Positions 25,763 through 33,861 of a stretch of DNA of 64,000 nt are shown here, in pieces. The position numbers and the translations under genes are program-made. The DNA comes from Cellulomonas sp. Root930 (GTDB lineage: Bacteria; Actinomycetota; Actinomycetes; Actinomycetales; Cellulomonadaceae). Positions within the stretch are counted from its first letter, which is position 1, and each line of letters opens with the position of its first letter. The stretch covers positions 2,707,879 to 2,771,878 of the forward strand of contig LMJI01000001.1 in assembly GCA_001429255.1 (NCBI GenBank), in the 5' to 3' direction. The notes under the pieces are model-generated. The model ran no database searches, had not been told where the DNA came from, and worked only from the letters and a program-made list of their open reading frames with translations.

Positions 25763-26430
25763 GCCTCCGCGACGGGCGCACGTATGCTCGCGCGGTGCCG
25801 ACCTGGATCGCTCCTGACGCGCGTCCCGTGCGTCGAGGCGTGCAGCTGCTGACCGGGCTCGTCCTCTACGCCCTGTCGATCGCCATGCTCGTCGACGCCG
25901 GCCTGGGCAGCATGCCGTGGGACGTCCTCACCCAGGGGATCGTCCGGCACACCGACCTGTCGTTCGGCACGGTCACGCTGCTCGTCGGCCTGGTGGTCCT
26001 GGCGTGCTGGATCCCGCTGCGCCAGCGCCCGGGTGTCGGCACCGTCGCGAACGTGATCGTCATCAGCGTGCTCGTGGACCCGTTCCTGGCTCTGCTCGGG
26101 GTGCTGCCCGACGCGACGGGGGTCCGCATCGCGCTCGCGGCCGGCGGGATCCTCCTGAACGGGGTGGCCACCGGCCTCTACGTCGGCGCCCGCCTCGGCC
26201 CGGGCCCGCGCGACGGCCTCATGACCGGGCTCGTGCGCCGGACCGGGCGCTCCGTCCGGCTGGTCCGGACGACCATCGAGGTCGCCGTCGTGGCGGTCGG
26301 CTGGCTGCTCGGCGGGACGGTCGGGTTCGCCACGCTCGCGTACGCGCTGGCGATCGGCCCGCTCGTGCACGTGTTCCTGGCGTGGCTGACGGTGGCCGAG
26401 GTCCCCGTCGAGGAGCCCGTCGCCGTCTGA
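25759..26430 (+). CDS. YczE/YitT-type integral membrane protein
   Basis: 223 residues from GTG 25759; GTG 25795 is a possible later start. Five or six membrane helices with LTGLVLYALSIAMLVDAGLGSMPWDVLTQGI, GTVTLLVGLVVLACWIPLRQRPGVGTVANVI and LNGVATGLYVGARLGPGPRDGLMTGL, a pattern typical of the YczE family, which is frequently encoded beside MocR regulators. Transport or sensing is suspected; no substrate is known. It is coupled by a GTGA overlap to the micropeptide gene. Confidence 0.9.
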   Translation: MSLRDGRTYARAVPTWIAPDARPVRRGVQLLTGLVLYALSIAMLVDAGLGSMPWDVLTQGIVRHTDLSFGTVTLLVGLVVLACWIPLRQRPGVGTVANVIVISVLVDPFLALLGVLPDATGVRIALAAGGILLNGVATGLYVGARLGPGPRDGLMTGLVRRTGRSVRLVRTTIEVAVVAVGWLLGGTVGFATLAYALAIGPLVHVFLAWLTVAEVPVEEPVAV

Positions 26431-26459
26431 GCCGGCCCCGGAAGGGCTCCAGGGCCGGC
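26431..26459. terminator. Bidirectional hairpin terminator
   Basis: GCCGGCCC (26431-26438) pairs with GGGCCGGC (26452-26459). It lies directly between the convergent YczE and aldo/keto reductase genes. Confidence 0.7.
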
Positions 26460-26466
26460 TCGTCGG

Positions 26467-27477
26467 TCAGCGGGCGGGCGGTGCGTTCTTCGCGGTCTCG
26501 GCGGGGTCGGAGACCACCGAGTCGCCCAGGATCGTGTCGATCCGCGCCAGCAGCTCCGCCGGGATGGTCACGCCGGACGCCTTGACGTTCTCGGTGACCT
26601 GCTCCGGACGCGACGCGCCGATGATCGCGGCGGCGACGTTCGCGTTCTGCAGCACCCACGCCACGGCCAGCTGCGCCAGCGACAGGCCGAGCTCGTCGGC
26701 CACGGGCGTGAGGTCCTGCACGCGCTGCAGCACGTCCGGCTTCTCGAGGAAGCGCCCGATCATCCGCGCCCCGCCCTTGTCGTCGGTCGCGCGCGACCCG
26801 GCGGGCGGCGCCTGACCCGGCTTGTACTTGCCGGTGAGGACGCCCTGCGCGACCGGGGACCAGACGATCTGCGAGACGCCGAGCTCGGCCGACGTGGGGA
26901 CGACCTCGCCCTCGATGACCCGCCACAGCGCGGAGTACTGCGGCTGGTTCGAGATGAGCTGGACGCCGAGGTCCTGGGCCAGCGCGTGCCCGGCCCGGAT
27001 CTGGTCGGCGGTCCACTCGGAGACTCCGATGTAGAGCGCCTTGCCCGCACGGACGACGTCGGCGAACGCCTGCATCGTCTCCTCGAGCGGCGTCGACTCG
27101 TCGTACCGGTGCGCCTGGTACAGGTCCACGTAGTCGGTCTGCAGGCGCTGCAGCGAGCCGTCGATCGACTCGAGGATGTGTTTGCGCGACAGCCCGCTGT
27201 CGTTGGCACCGCCGGGGCCGGTGGGCCAGTACACCTTGGTGAAGATCTCGAGCGACTGGCGCCGCTCGCCCTTCAGGGCCTCGCCCAGCACGGTCTCGGC
27301 CTTGGTGTTGGCGTAGACGTCGGCGGTGTCGAAGCTGGTGATGCCCGCGTCGAGCGCGGCGCGCACGCAGGCCTTCGCGGTGTCGTTCTCCACCTGCGAG
27401 CCGTGCGTGAGCCAGTTGCCGTAGGTGATCTCGGTGATCTTCAGGCCGGAACGGCCCAGGTAGCGGTAGGAAACCAT
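26467..27477 (-). CDS. Aldo/keto reductase
   Basis: 336 residues. NADPH-dependent TIM-barrel reductase of the potassium-channel-beta/YghZ-like group (YRYLGRSGLKITEITYGNWLTHG). The catalytic tetrad is visible: Asp in SFDTADVYANTKAE, the following Tyr, Lys in IFTKVYWP and His in LYQAHRYDE. The cofactor site GASRPEQVTENV is near the C-terminus. ATG 27477 is 7 nt after TAGGGT (leaderless); an upstream in-frame start overlaps that box. Substrate unknown. Confidence 0.94.
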   Translation of the reverse strand: MVSYRYLGRSGLKITEITYGNWLTHGSQVENDTAKACVRAALDAGITSFDTADVYANTKAETVLGEALKGERRQSLEIFTKVYWPTGPGGANDSGLSRKHILESIDGSLQRLQTDYVDLYQAHRYDESTPLEETMQAFADVVRAGKALYIGVSEWTADQIRAGHALAQDLGVQLISNQPQYSALWRVIEGEVVPTSAELGVSQIVWSPVAQGVLTGKYKPGQAPPAGSRATDDKGGARMIGRFLEKPDVLQRVQDLTPVADELGLSLAQLAVAWVLQNANVAAAIIGASRPEQVTENVKASGVTIPAELLARIDTILGDSVVSDPAETAKNAPPAR

Positions 27478-27498
27478 GGCCGCCACCCTACGGCGGCG

Positions 27499-28077
27499 TC
27501 AGACGGGTCGCTGGCCGTGCTTGACCTGCGGCTTGGGCATGCGCGACGGCCGGATCTGGAACGCGCGCAGGACGGCGTACATGGCGGCGCCCCGGGGCAG
27601 CTGCTCGATCCCGAACTTGGCCACGAGCCGCTTCTTCAGGCCGCGCCACATCAGCCAGCCGTCGATCACGGCAGCGATGATGTAGACGTACAGGGCCAGG
27701 ATGGCGAACACCGCGAACCCGGTCTTGGCGAGCGCGAACTGGATGACCAGGAAGACCGCCGCCACCGGCAGGAAGAACTCGCCGAGGTTCCAGCGGGCGT
27801 CCACGGAGTCGCGGATGTACCGCCGCACGGGCCCGCGGTCCTTGAGCGGCATGTTGCGCTCGTCGCCGGTCTGCATCGCGCGGTACTCGATGTCGCGCTG
27901 CGCCTTGGCCTGCTCGCGGCTGGCCTTCTTGGTGGTCGGAGCCACCAGCGGGCGCTTGTTCGCGGCCTCGGAGACCTTGCGCTTCGGCGTCGGACGGCCC
28001 TTGCCCGCGTCCGAGGGCGGGGTGCTCTCCGTCAGGGCGGGAGTCACGGGCTGGGGGTCGTTGCTGCGTCCGAACAC
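27499..28077 (-). CDS. DUF3043-family membrane protein
   Basis: 192 residues. A charged, Lys/Arg-rich N-terminus (SNDPQPVTPA..., KPKR-type stretches) precedes two membrane helices (about 105-125 and 128-148: GEFFLPVAAVFLVIQFALA, FAVFAILALYVYIIAAVID) and a basic tail. This matches the actinobacterial DUF3043 family; function unknown. GTG 28077 lies 6 nt after TACCCT (leaderless), back to back with the promoter of the M20 peptidase. Confidence 0.88.
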   Translation of the reverse strand: MFGRSNDPQPVTPALTESTPPSDAGKGRPTPKRKVSEAANKRPLVAPTTKKASREQAKAQRDIEYRAMQTGDERNMPLKDRGPVRRYIRDSVDARWNLGEFFLPVAAVFLVIQFALAKTGFAVFAILALYVYIIAAVIDGWLMWRGLKKRLVAKFGIEQLPRGAAMYAVLRAFQIRPSRMPKPQVKHGQRPV

Positions 28078-28109
28078 CCCGCCAGGGTAGTCGAGTAGCG
28101 TGCCTGTCC

Positions 28110-29489
28110 GTGACCGACGCTGCCCCCCTGTCCTCCGTCCTGCCCGGCGACCGCACGGACGCCCTGCGGTCCAGGACCGCGTCCGCGTTCGGCGCACTGC
28201 GCGCCGATCTCGAGGACCTCGTCCGGATCCCGAGCGTGTCCAACGCCGAGTTCGACCAGGCGCACGTCGCCGCGAGCGCCGACGCCGTCGTGGCGCTCCT
28301 GCGCGGGGCGGGCATCGACGACGTCCAGGTGCTCACCGTCCCCCGAGGCGCGCCCGCGGTCGTCGGCCGCCGACCCGCCCCCGACGGTGCGCCGACCGTC
28401 CTGCTGTACGCCCACCACGACGTGCAGCCGCCCGGCGACGACGCCGACTGGGACAGCCCGCCGTTCGAGCCGACCGAGCGCGGCGGACGCCTGTTCGGGC
28501 GGGGCGCTGCCGACGACAAGGCCGGTGTCATCGCGCACGTCGGCGCGCTGCGCGTGCTCGGCGACGAGCTGGGCGTGGGCGTGACCGTCTTCATCGAGGG
28601 CGAGGAGGAGATCGGCTCGCCGACGTTCGCGAGCTTCCTGCACACCCACCGCGACCTGCTCGAGGCGGACGTCATCGTCGTCGCCGACTCCTCCAACTGG
28701 GCCGTCGGGGTGCCGGGCCTGACCACGTCGCTGCGCGGCCTGGTCGACTGCGTGGTCGAGGTCGCCGTGCTCGAGCACGCCATCCACTCCGGCATGTTCG
28801 GCGGCCCGGTCCTCGACGCGCCGACGCTGCTCGCCCGCCTGATCGCGACGCTGCACGACGATGACGGCAACGTCGCGGTCGAGGGTCTCGTGCACGCGCC
28901 GGACCCGACGGTGGACTACGACGAGGCGGCGTTCCGCGCCGACACCAGCGTGCTCGACGGGGTGCGGCTGGCCGGCACGGGACCGATCACCGCCCGGCTG
29001 TGGACGCGGCCGGCGATCGGCGTCATCGGCTTCGACGCCCCCCGCGTCGCCAGCGCCTCGAACACGATCACGCCGCGGGCCTCGGCCAAGCTCTCGGTCC
29101 GCATCGCGCCCGGGCAGGACCCCGCTGAGGCGATGGCTGCCCTGCGCGCCCACCTGGAGGGTCACGCCCCCTTCGGCGCACGGGTCACCGTGACCGACGG
29201 CGAGAAGGGCAAGCCCTTCCAGGCGCCCGCCGACTCCACCGCGATGCAGGCCGCACGCTGGGCGTTCGCGCAGTCGTGGGGGACCGAGCCGGTGGACATC
29301 GGCGTGGGCGGGTCCATCCCGTTCATCGCGGACCTGCTGGAGGTCTACCCCGACGCGGCGATCCTGGTCACCGGCGTCGAGGACCCCGACTCCCGGGCCC
29401 ACGGCGCCAACGAGTCGGTGCACCTGGGGGAGCTGGAGAAGGTCGTGCTGGCCGAGGCGCTGCTGCTGGAGCGGCTCGCCACCCGCTGA
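28110..29489 (+). CDS. M20-family dipeptidase
   Basis: 459 residues. Zinc peptidase: YAHHDVQPPGD (first metal His and Asp), GRGAADDKAGVIAHVGAL (bridging Asp), EGEEEIGSP (catalytic Glu pair), the dimerisation domain with ARLWTRPAIGVIGF and NTITPRASAKLSVRIAPG, and C-terminal GGSIPFI and GANESVHL. It should hydrolyse dipeptides in the cytoplasm. GTG 28110 is 8 nt after TAGCGT (leaderless). Divergent from DUF3043. Confidence 0.94.
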   Translation: MTDAAPLSSVLPGDRTDALRSRTASAFGALRADLEDLVRIPSVSNAEFDQAHVAASADAVVALLRGAGIDDVQVLTVPRGAPAVVGRRPAPDGAPTVLLYAHHDVQPPGDDADWDSPPFEPTERGGRLFGRGAADDKAGVIAHVGALRVLGDELGVGVTVFIEGEEEIGSPTFASFLHTHRDLLEADVIVVADSSNWAVGVPGLTTSLRGLVDCVVEVAVLEHAIHSGMFGGPVLDAPTLLARLIATLHDDDGNVAVEGLVHAPDPTVDYDEAAFRADTSVLDGVRLAGTGPITARLWTRPAIGVIGFDAPRVASASNTITPRASAKLSVRIAPGQDPAEAMAALRAHLEGHAPFGARVTVTDGEKGKPFQAPADSTAMQAARWAFAQSWGTEPVDIGVGGSIPFIADLLEVYPDAAILVTGVEDPDSRAHGANESVHLGELEKVVLAEALLLERLATR

Positions 29490-29492
29490 GGG

Positions 29493-30029
29493 TCAGGCGG
29501 GCTCGCGGTGGGCCACGCCGACGGCCTCGGCCCACGCCTGCACCTCCGGGGGCAGCTCGGGCGACGGACCGTCGTGCGTGCCCAGCAGGTCGATCACGTC
29601 CGGGGCCGGCACGCGGGACCCGTCCCGGGCGAGGAACCGTCCGGCGATCACGCCGCGGGCCACGTGCTCGCCGCGGCGCGTGAACGTCTGCTCGAGGTAC
29701 GCGCACCGGGGGTCCCAGCCGAGCAGCCGGGTGCTGATCTCGAACCGCTGGCCGAGGGTCAGCGAGCGACGGTAGGACACGGTCGACGAGGCGACGACGG
29801 GGTACCAGCCGCGCCCGTTGAGCAGCGGGAACGCGCCGAGGTCGGCGAGGAAGTTGCTGCGCGCCACGTCCATCATCTGCAGGTACACGCCGTTGTTGAC
29901 GTGCCGGTAGAAGTCGAGGTCGCCGAGGCGCACCCGCAGGCGCGTGATCGACGGGTCGAACAGACCCTGCCCCGGGACGGCACGACGGGGGCGGGTGGTG
30001 GCCAGGGCGAGCTGGATCATCCGGGTCAT
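29493..30029 (-). CDS. Hotdog-fold acyl-CoA thioesterase-like protein
   Basis: 178 residues. The hotdog motif RLGDLDFYRHVNNGVYLQMMDVARSN is that of the 4HBT/FatA-like thioesterase group, followed by VSYRRSLTLGQRFEISTRLLGWD and a helix-poor C-terminus. It should hydrolyse an acyl thioester, but the acyl chain is unknown. ATG 30029 is 7 nt after TAACAT (leaderless). It ends 3 bp from the convergent peptidase gene. Confidence 0.88.
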   Translation of the reverse strand: MTRMIQLALATTRPRRAVPGQGLFDPSITRLRVRLGDLDFYRHVNNGVYLQMMDVARSNFLADLGAFPLLNGRGWYPVVASSTVSYRRSLTLGQRFEISTRLLGWDPRCAYLEQTFTRRGEHVARGVIAGRFLARDGSRVPAPDVIDLLGTHDGPSPELPPEVQAWAEAVGVAHREPA

Positions 30030-30078
30030 CCGGGGGATGTTACCCGCGAGTAGGTACGACGGGAACGGGGGATCCCGG

Positions 30079-30678
30079 TCAGACCGGCGGCTCGGGGTCG
30101 TACTGGATCTCGCGGCGCACGGCACGCGCGACGTCCACCGACTCCAGCCGGGCGACCAGGTGCAGCGCCATGTCGATCCCCGCGGACACGCCGGCCGAGG
30201 TGACCACGTCACCGTCGTCGACGAACCGGGCCTCGGTGTCCAGCAGCACGCTGGGGTCGATCACGGCGAGCTCGTCGAACGCGCTCCAGTGCGTGGTCGC
30301 CGGGCGGCCCGAGAGCAGTCCCGCGGCCGCGTAGACGAGCGCTCCGGTGCAGACGCTGGTCATGAGTGCGGTGCTGGTGCGCATCGAGCGCACCCACTCG
30401 AGATGAGCGGCCTCACGCAGGAGCGCCCGGGTGCCGAAGCCCCCCGGGTACACCAGGACGTGCAGCGGGCCGACGTCGTCCGCGCCGGTGTCCGGGACGA
30501 GCCTGAGCCCCTTGGCGCAGCGGATCCCGCTGCCGTCCAGCGAGAACGTCACCACCTCCGGCCGCAGCTCGGAGACGTTCGCCCAGGCGGACAGGACCTC
30601 GTACGGGCCGACGACGTCCAGCTCCTCGGCGTCGTCGAACACGAAGATGCCCACCCGCAGGTGGTGCCCGGTCGGCAT
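30079..30678 (-). CDS. DJ-1/PfpI-family protein
   Basis: 199 residues. A class I glutamine-amidotransferase-like fold: VGIFVFDDAEELDVVGPYEVL, LVYPGGFGTRALL and the nucleophile elbow TSVCTGALVYAAAGLL with the family cysteine. It lacks the AraC HTH region found in GlxA-type relatives, so it may be an isocyanide-hydratase-like enzyme or a stress protein. The ATG is 2 bp after the nadA stop, suggesting co-transcription with nadA. Confidence 0.9.
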   Translation of the reverse strand: MPTGHHLRVGIFVFDDAEELDVVGPYEVLSAWANVSELRPEVVTFSLDGSGIRCAKGLRLVPDTGADDVGPLHVLVYPGGFGTRALLREAAHLEWVRSMRTSTALMTSVCTGALVYAAAGLLSGRPATTHWSAFDELAVIDPSVLLDTEARFVDDGDVVTSAGVSAGIDMALHLVARLESVDVARAVRREIQYDPEPPV

Positions 30679-30680
30679 GC

Positions 30681-31871
30681 TCAGTAGCCCGGCAGCGCGA
30701 GCATCTGGTCGAGCGCCACGCGTGCCCAGTGGGCGTCGTCGGCGTCCACGACGATCCGGTTGACCGCGCGACCGGCCACGAGCGACTCCATCGCCCACAC
30801 CAGGTGCGGCAGGTCGATCCGGTTCATGGTCGAGCAGAAGCACACCGTGGAGTCGAGGTAGTGGATGTTCTTGTCCGGGTGGGCGGCCGCGAGGCGACGC
30901 ACCAGGTTGAGCTCGGTACCGACCGCCCAGGAGCTCCCCGGAGCGGCGGCATCGAGCGCCTTGACGATGTACTCGGTCGAGCCGACCAGGTCCGCCGCGA
31001 GGACCACCTCGTGCTGGCACTCCGGGTGCACGATCACCGTCACGTCGGGGACCGCCGCCCGCATGTCCGTGACGTTCCGGACCGAGAACCGGCCGTGCAC
31101 CGAGCAGTGGCCGCGCCACAGGATCATGCGCGCGTCGCGCAGCTGCTGCGTGGTCAGACCGCCCCCGGGCTTCCGCGGGTCGAACACCACGCAGTCGTCC
31201 AGCGAGAGACCCAGCTGCTGCACCGCGGTGTTGCGGCCGAGGTGCTGGTCCGGCATGAACAGCACCTTGCCGGTGCCGGCCACGCCACCGACCTTGTCGA
31301 ACGCCCACCGCAGCGCGACGTGCGCGTTGGACGACGTGCAGATGGTCCCGCCGTGCCGACCGGTGAACGCCTTGATCGACGCCGCGGAGTTCATGTAGGT
31401 CACGGGCACGGTCGACTCGGCGACGCCGGCGTCGATCAGCACGTCCCACGCGTCCTCGACCTGGTCGATGGCCGCCATGTCCGCCATCGAGCAGCCCGCC
31501 GCGAGGTCCGGGAGGATCACCTGCTGCTGGTCGGACGTGAGGATGTCCGCGGACTCGGCCATGAAGTGCACGCCGCAGAAGATGATGAACTCGGCCTCGG
31601 GCCGGGCGGCCGCCTCGCGCGCGAGCTTGAACGAGTCGCCCGTGACGTCGGCGAACTCGATGACCTCGTCGCGCTGGTAGTGGTGCCCGAGGACGAAGGC
31701 GCGGCTCCCGAGGGCGGCGCGGGCCGCGCGGGCGCGCTCGACGAGGTCGGGGTCGCTCGGCGCGGGCAGGCCGCCGACGCACTCGACGCCACGCTCGGAG
31801 TCGAGATCGACGCCGCGTCCCAGCAGCAGGAGGGCCGACGGAGCCGGCTCGGAGAAGGTGCTCACGCTCAC
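30681..31871 (-). CDS. nadA: Quinolinate synthase
   Basis: 396 residues. Condenses iminoaspartate with dihydroxyacetone phosphate in NAD synthesis, using one [4Fe-4S] cluster. The family signatures LGHHYQRDEVIEFADVTGDSF, FCGVHFMAESADIL, TYMNSAASIKAF, TSSNA, HPECQHEV and TVCFCSTMN are present. GTG 31871 is used with a GGGAAG upstream; a second GTG lies two codons later. No nadB or nadC is adjacent, so the partner genes must be elsewhere. The DJ-1-like gene follows by 2 bp. Confidence 0.95.
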   Translation of the reverse strand: MSVSTFSEPAPSALLLLGRGVDLDSERGVECVGGLPAPSDPDLVERARAARAALGSRAFVLGHHYQRDEVIEFADVTGDSFKLAREAAARPEAEFIIFCGVHFMAESADILTSDQQQVILPDLAAGCSMADMAAIDQVEDAWDVLIDAGVAESTVPVTYMNSAASIKAFTGRHGGTICTSSNAHVALRWAFDKVGGVAGTGKVLFMPDQHLGRNTAVQQLGLSLDDCVVFDPRKPGGGLTTQQLRDARMILWRGHCSVHGRFSVRNVTDMRAAVPDVTVIVHPECQHEVVLAADLVGSTEYIVKALDAAAPGSSWAVGTELNLVRRLAAAHPDKNIHYLDSTVCFCSTMNRIDLPHLVWAMESLVAGRAVNRIVVDADDAHWARVALDQMLALPGY

Positions 31872-31925
31872 GCCGCGATCTTCCCACACGGGGCCTGTGC
31901 ATTCGCGCTCGGTCGCCGTGCCACG

Positions 31926-33116
31926 ATGCACGGCGTGCGCGTCCTCATCGCCCCCGACAGCTTCGGCTCGAGCCTCACGGCCGACGAGGCCGCCCGGGCC
32001 ATCGCCGGGGCCTGGCGATCCACGGCGCCGCAGGACGAGGTCACCGAGTGCCCGCTGTCGGACGGCGGCCCGGGGTTCGTCGCGGTCCTGCACGCCTCCC
32101 TCGGCGGTGAGCTCGTCGCGGTGACCGTGACGTCGCCCGTCGGAGTGCCCGTGCCGGCGGTGGTCCTGCGGGTGGGGACGACGGCCTACGTCGAGTCGGC
32201 GCAGGCGATCGGTCTGCCGCTGGTGCCGGCCGAGCTGCGTGACCCGACGCGCACGTCGAGCCGCGGCGCCGGTGAGCTGGTGGCGGCCGCGCTGGACTCA
32301 GGGGCTCGCCGCATCGTCGTCGGGCTCGGCGGCTCCGCGACGAACGACGGGGGAGCGGGCGCCCTGGTCGGGCTCGCCCGGGCGCTCGGCCTCGACGGGC
32401 CCGGCGACCTGCTGGACTCCGGCGGCGGGTCGCTCGGGTCGGTCACGCCGCACGACCTGGCCGGGCTGCGCGACCTGCGGGACCGGCTGCGGGAGGTCGA
32501 GCTCGTGGTCGCGACGGACGTGGACGTCCCGCTGCTGGGCCTGCACGGCGCGAGCGCCGGCTTCGCGCCGCAGAAGGGTGCGACGCCGGAGCAGGCGCAG
32601 GACCTGGAGCGTGCGCTCGGGCACTTCGCCCATGCCGCGACGGCGGCCCTGGGGGACGCGGTCCGCCCCGACCTGCTCGCCGGCGCGCGCACCACGTCGG
32701 CCACCTCGCGACTGACCGCGGGGCCGGGCGCCGGGGCCGCGGGCGGGCTCGGGTTCGGGCTGGCGCTGCTCGGCGCGCGGCTGGTGCCCGGATCGGTCTT
32801 CGTGGCCGACGCCGTGGGGCTCGACGCACTCATCGCCGACCACGACGTCGTCGTCACCGGCGAGGGCCGCTTCGACTGGCAGTCCCTGCACGGGAAGGTC
32901 GCGTCCGAGGTGGCGTCGCGTGCGCTGGCCCACGCGGTCCCGACCGTCGTCGTCGCCGGGGAGGTGCTGGTCGGCCGCCGCGAGCTGTCGGCCGCGGGGA
33001 TCACCGCCGCCTACGCGGTCGGTGAGAGCCCCGAGCAGGTCGCCGCCGCGCTGGCCGCGCCCGCGGAGTCCCTCGCGGCCCGCGCCGCCCGCGTGGCGAG
33101 AACCTGGTCACGTTGA
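31926..33116 (+). CDS. Glycerate kinase
   Basis: 396 residues from ATG 31926 (GTG 31935 is also possible). Garza-type glycerate kinase family with VLIAPDSFGSSLTADEAARAIAGAW, CPLSDGGPGF, GLGGSATNDGGAGAL, APQKGAT and VTGEGRFDWQSLHGK. It phosphorylates glycerate with ATP. It is divergent from nadA; the gene pair nadA, glycerate kinase and erpA is kept in other actinobacteria. Confidence 0.93.
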   Translation: MHGVRVLIAPDSFGSSLTADEAARAIAGAWRSTAPQDEVTECPLSDGGPGFVAVLHASLGGELVAVTVTSPVGVPVPAVVLRVGTTAYVESAQAIGLPLVPAELRDPTRTSSRGAGELVAAALDSGARRIVVGLGGSATNDGGAGALVGLARALGLDGPGDLLDSGGGSLGSVTPHDLAGLRDLRDRLREVELVVATDVDVPLLGLHGASAGFAPQKGATPEQAQDLERALGHFAHAATAALGDAVRPDLLAGARTTSATSRLTAGPGAGAAGGLGFGLALLGARLVPGSVFVADAVGLDALIADHDVVVTGEGRFDWQSLHGKVASEVASRALAHAVPTVVVAGEVLVGRRELSAAGITAAYAVGESPEQVAAALAAPAESLAARAARVARTWSR

Positions 33117-33170
33117 GCGGGATGTCGTCGTCGGGGTCGTACCCTGGAGGGGAACAACCTCGGGGCCCGC

Positions 33171-33197
33171 TCTGTTGCCAGAGGTTGACGCAACAGA
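33171..33197. promoter_or_regulatory. Inverted repeat upstream of erpA
   Basis: TCTGTTGC (33171-33178) and GCAACAGA (33190-33197) are perfect 8-bp arms with an 11-bp spacer, 32 bp before the erpA ATG. A TACCCT -10 candidate lies upstream at about 33140-33145. It could be an operator or an RNA hairpin in the leader. Confidence 0.5.
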
Positions 33198-33228
33198 AGT
33201 GCTGTCCAGCGAGCACCCAGGAGAGACC

Positions 33229-33591
33229 ATGAGCGAGACCACCGCGACCGAGACCGCGACCGAGACGCACGGCGTCCTCCTCACCGACTTCGCCGCCTCG
33301 AAGGTCCGCAGCCTCCTCGAGCAGGAAGGCCGCGACGACCTCCGTCTCCGTGTCGCCGTCCAGCCCGGTGGCTGCTCCGGCCTGATCTACCAGCTGTACT
33401 TCGACGAGCGCGTCCTCGACGGCGACGTCGTCAAGGACTACGACGGTGTCGAGGTCGTCGTCGACCGCATGAGCGTCCCCTACCTCGAGGGCGCGACGAT
33501 CGACTTCGCCGACTCGATCGAGAAGCAGGGCTTCACGATCGACAACCCGAACGCCGGCAGCGCCTGCGCGTGCGGCGGCTCGTTCAGCTGA
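33229..33591 (+). CDS. erpA: Iron-sulfur cluster insertion protein ErpA
   Basis: 120 residues. A-type Fe-S carrier: LTDFAASKVRSLLEQEG, QPGGCSGLIYQLYFDE and the C-terminal NPNAGSACACGGSFS, giving the three conserved cysteines. It delivers clusters to client proteins, of which NadA, LipA and the Rieske protein QcrA are encoded nearby. AGGAGAG precedes the ATG. An inverted repeat sits in the leader. Confidence 0.96.
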   Translation: MSETTATETATETHGVLLTDFAASKVRSLLEQEGRDDLRLRVAVQPGGCSGLIYQLYFDERVLDGDVVKDYDGVEVVVDRMSVPYLEGATIDFADSIEKQGFTIDNPNAGSACACGGSFS

Positions 33592-33605
33592 TCTGAGCGA
33601 CGAGG

Positions 33606-33637
33606 AAGGCCCGGCTCCCCCAGGGGGACCGGGCCTT
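33606..33637. terminator. Hairpin terminator between erpA and tusA
   Basis: AAGGCCCGG pairs with CCGGGCCTT, with inner TCCCCC/GGGGGA pairing. It lies between convergent erpA and tusA, so it probably ends both. Confidence 0.8.
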
Positions 33638-33639
33638 CG

Positions 33640-33861
33640 TCATGCGTGCGTCCGCACGGTCAGCGCGTGGACGCCGTCCTGCTCGGTCGCGCCGACCATC
33701 GCGTGACCGCGCATCCGCGCCCACGCCGGGACGTCGTGCACCGCGGCGGGGTCGGTGGCGAGCACGGTGAGCTCGGTACCCGGTGGGGCGTCGGCCGCCG
33801 CACGGGCCAGCCTGATCACGGGCGCCGGGCAGCGCAGCCCGCGGGCGTCCACGGTGATCAC
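33640..33861 (-). CDS. TusA-type sulfur carrier
   Basis: 73 residues. VITVDARGLRCPAPVIRLARAA contains the CPxP motif of TusA proteins, whose cysteine carries persulfide sulfur. The GTG start at 33861 overlaps the stop of the desulfurase-like gene (GTGA), so they are coupled; in several actinobacteria the two domains are fused into one protein. It may accept sulfur from the upstream protein. Confidence 0.9.
   Translation of the reverse strand: MITVDARGLRCPAPVIRLARAAADAPPGTELTVLATDPAAVHDVPAWARMRGHAMVGATEQDGVHALTVRTHA

Noticed and set aside
31926..33116. Reading the gene as a transporter or regulator because of long overlapping frames
   Set aside because: The glycerate kinase motifs (APDSFGSSLTADEAA, GLGGSATNDGGAG) settle the frame.
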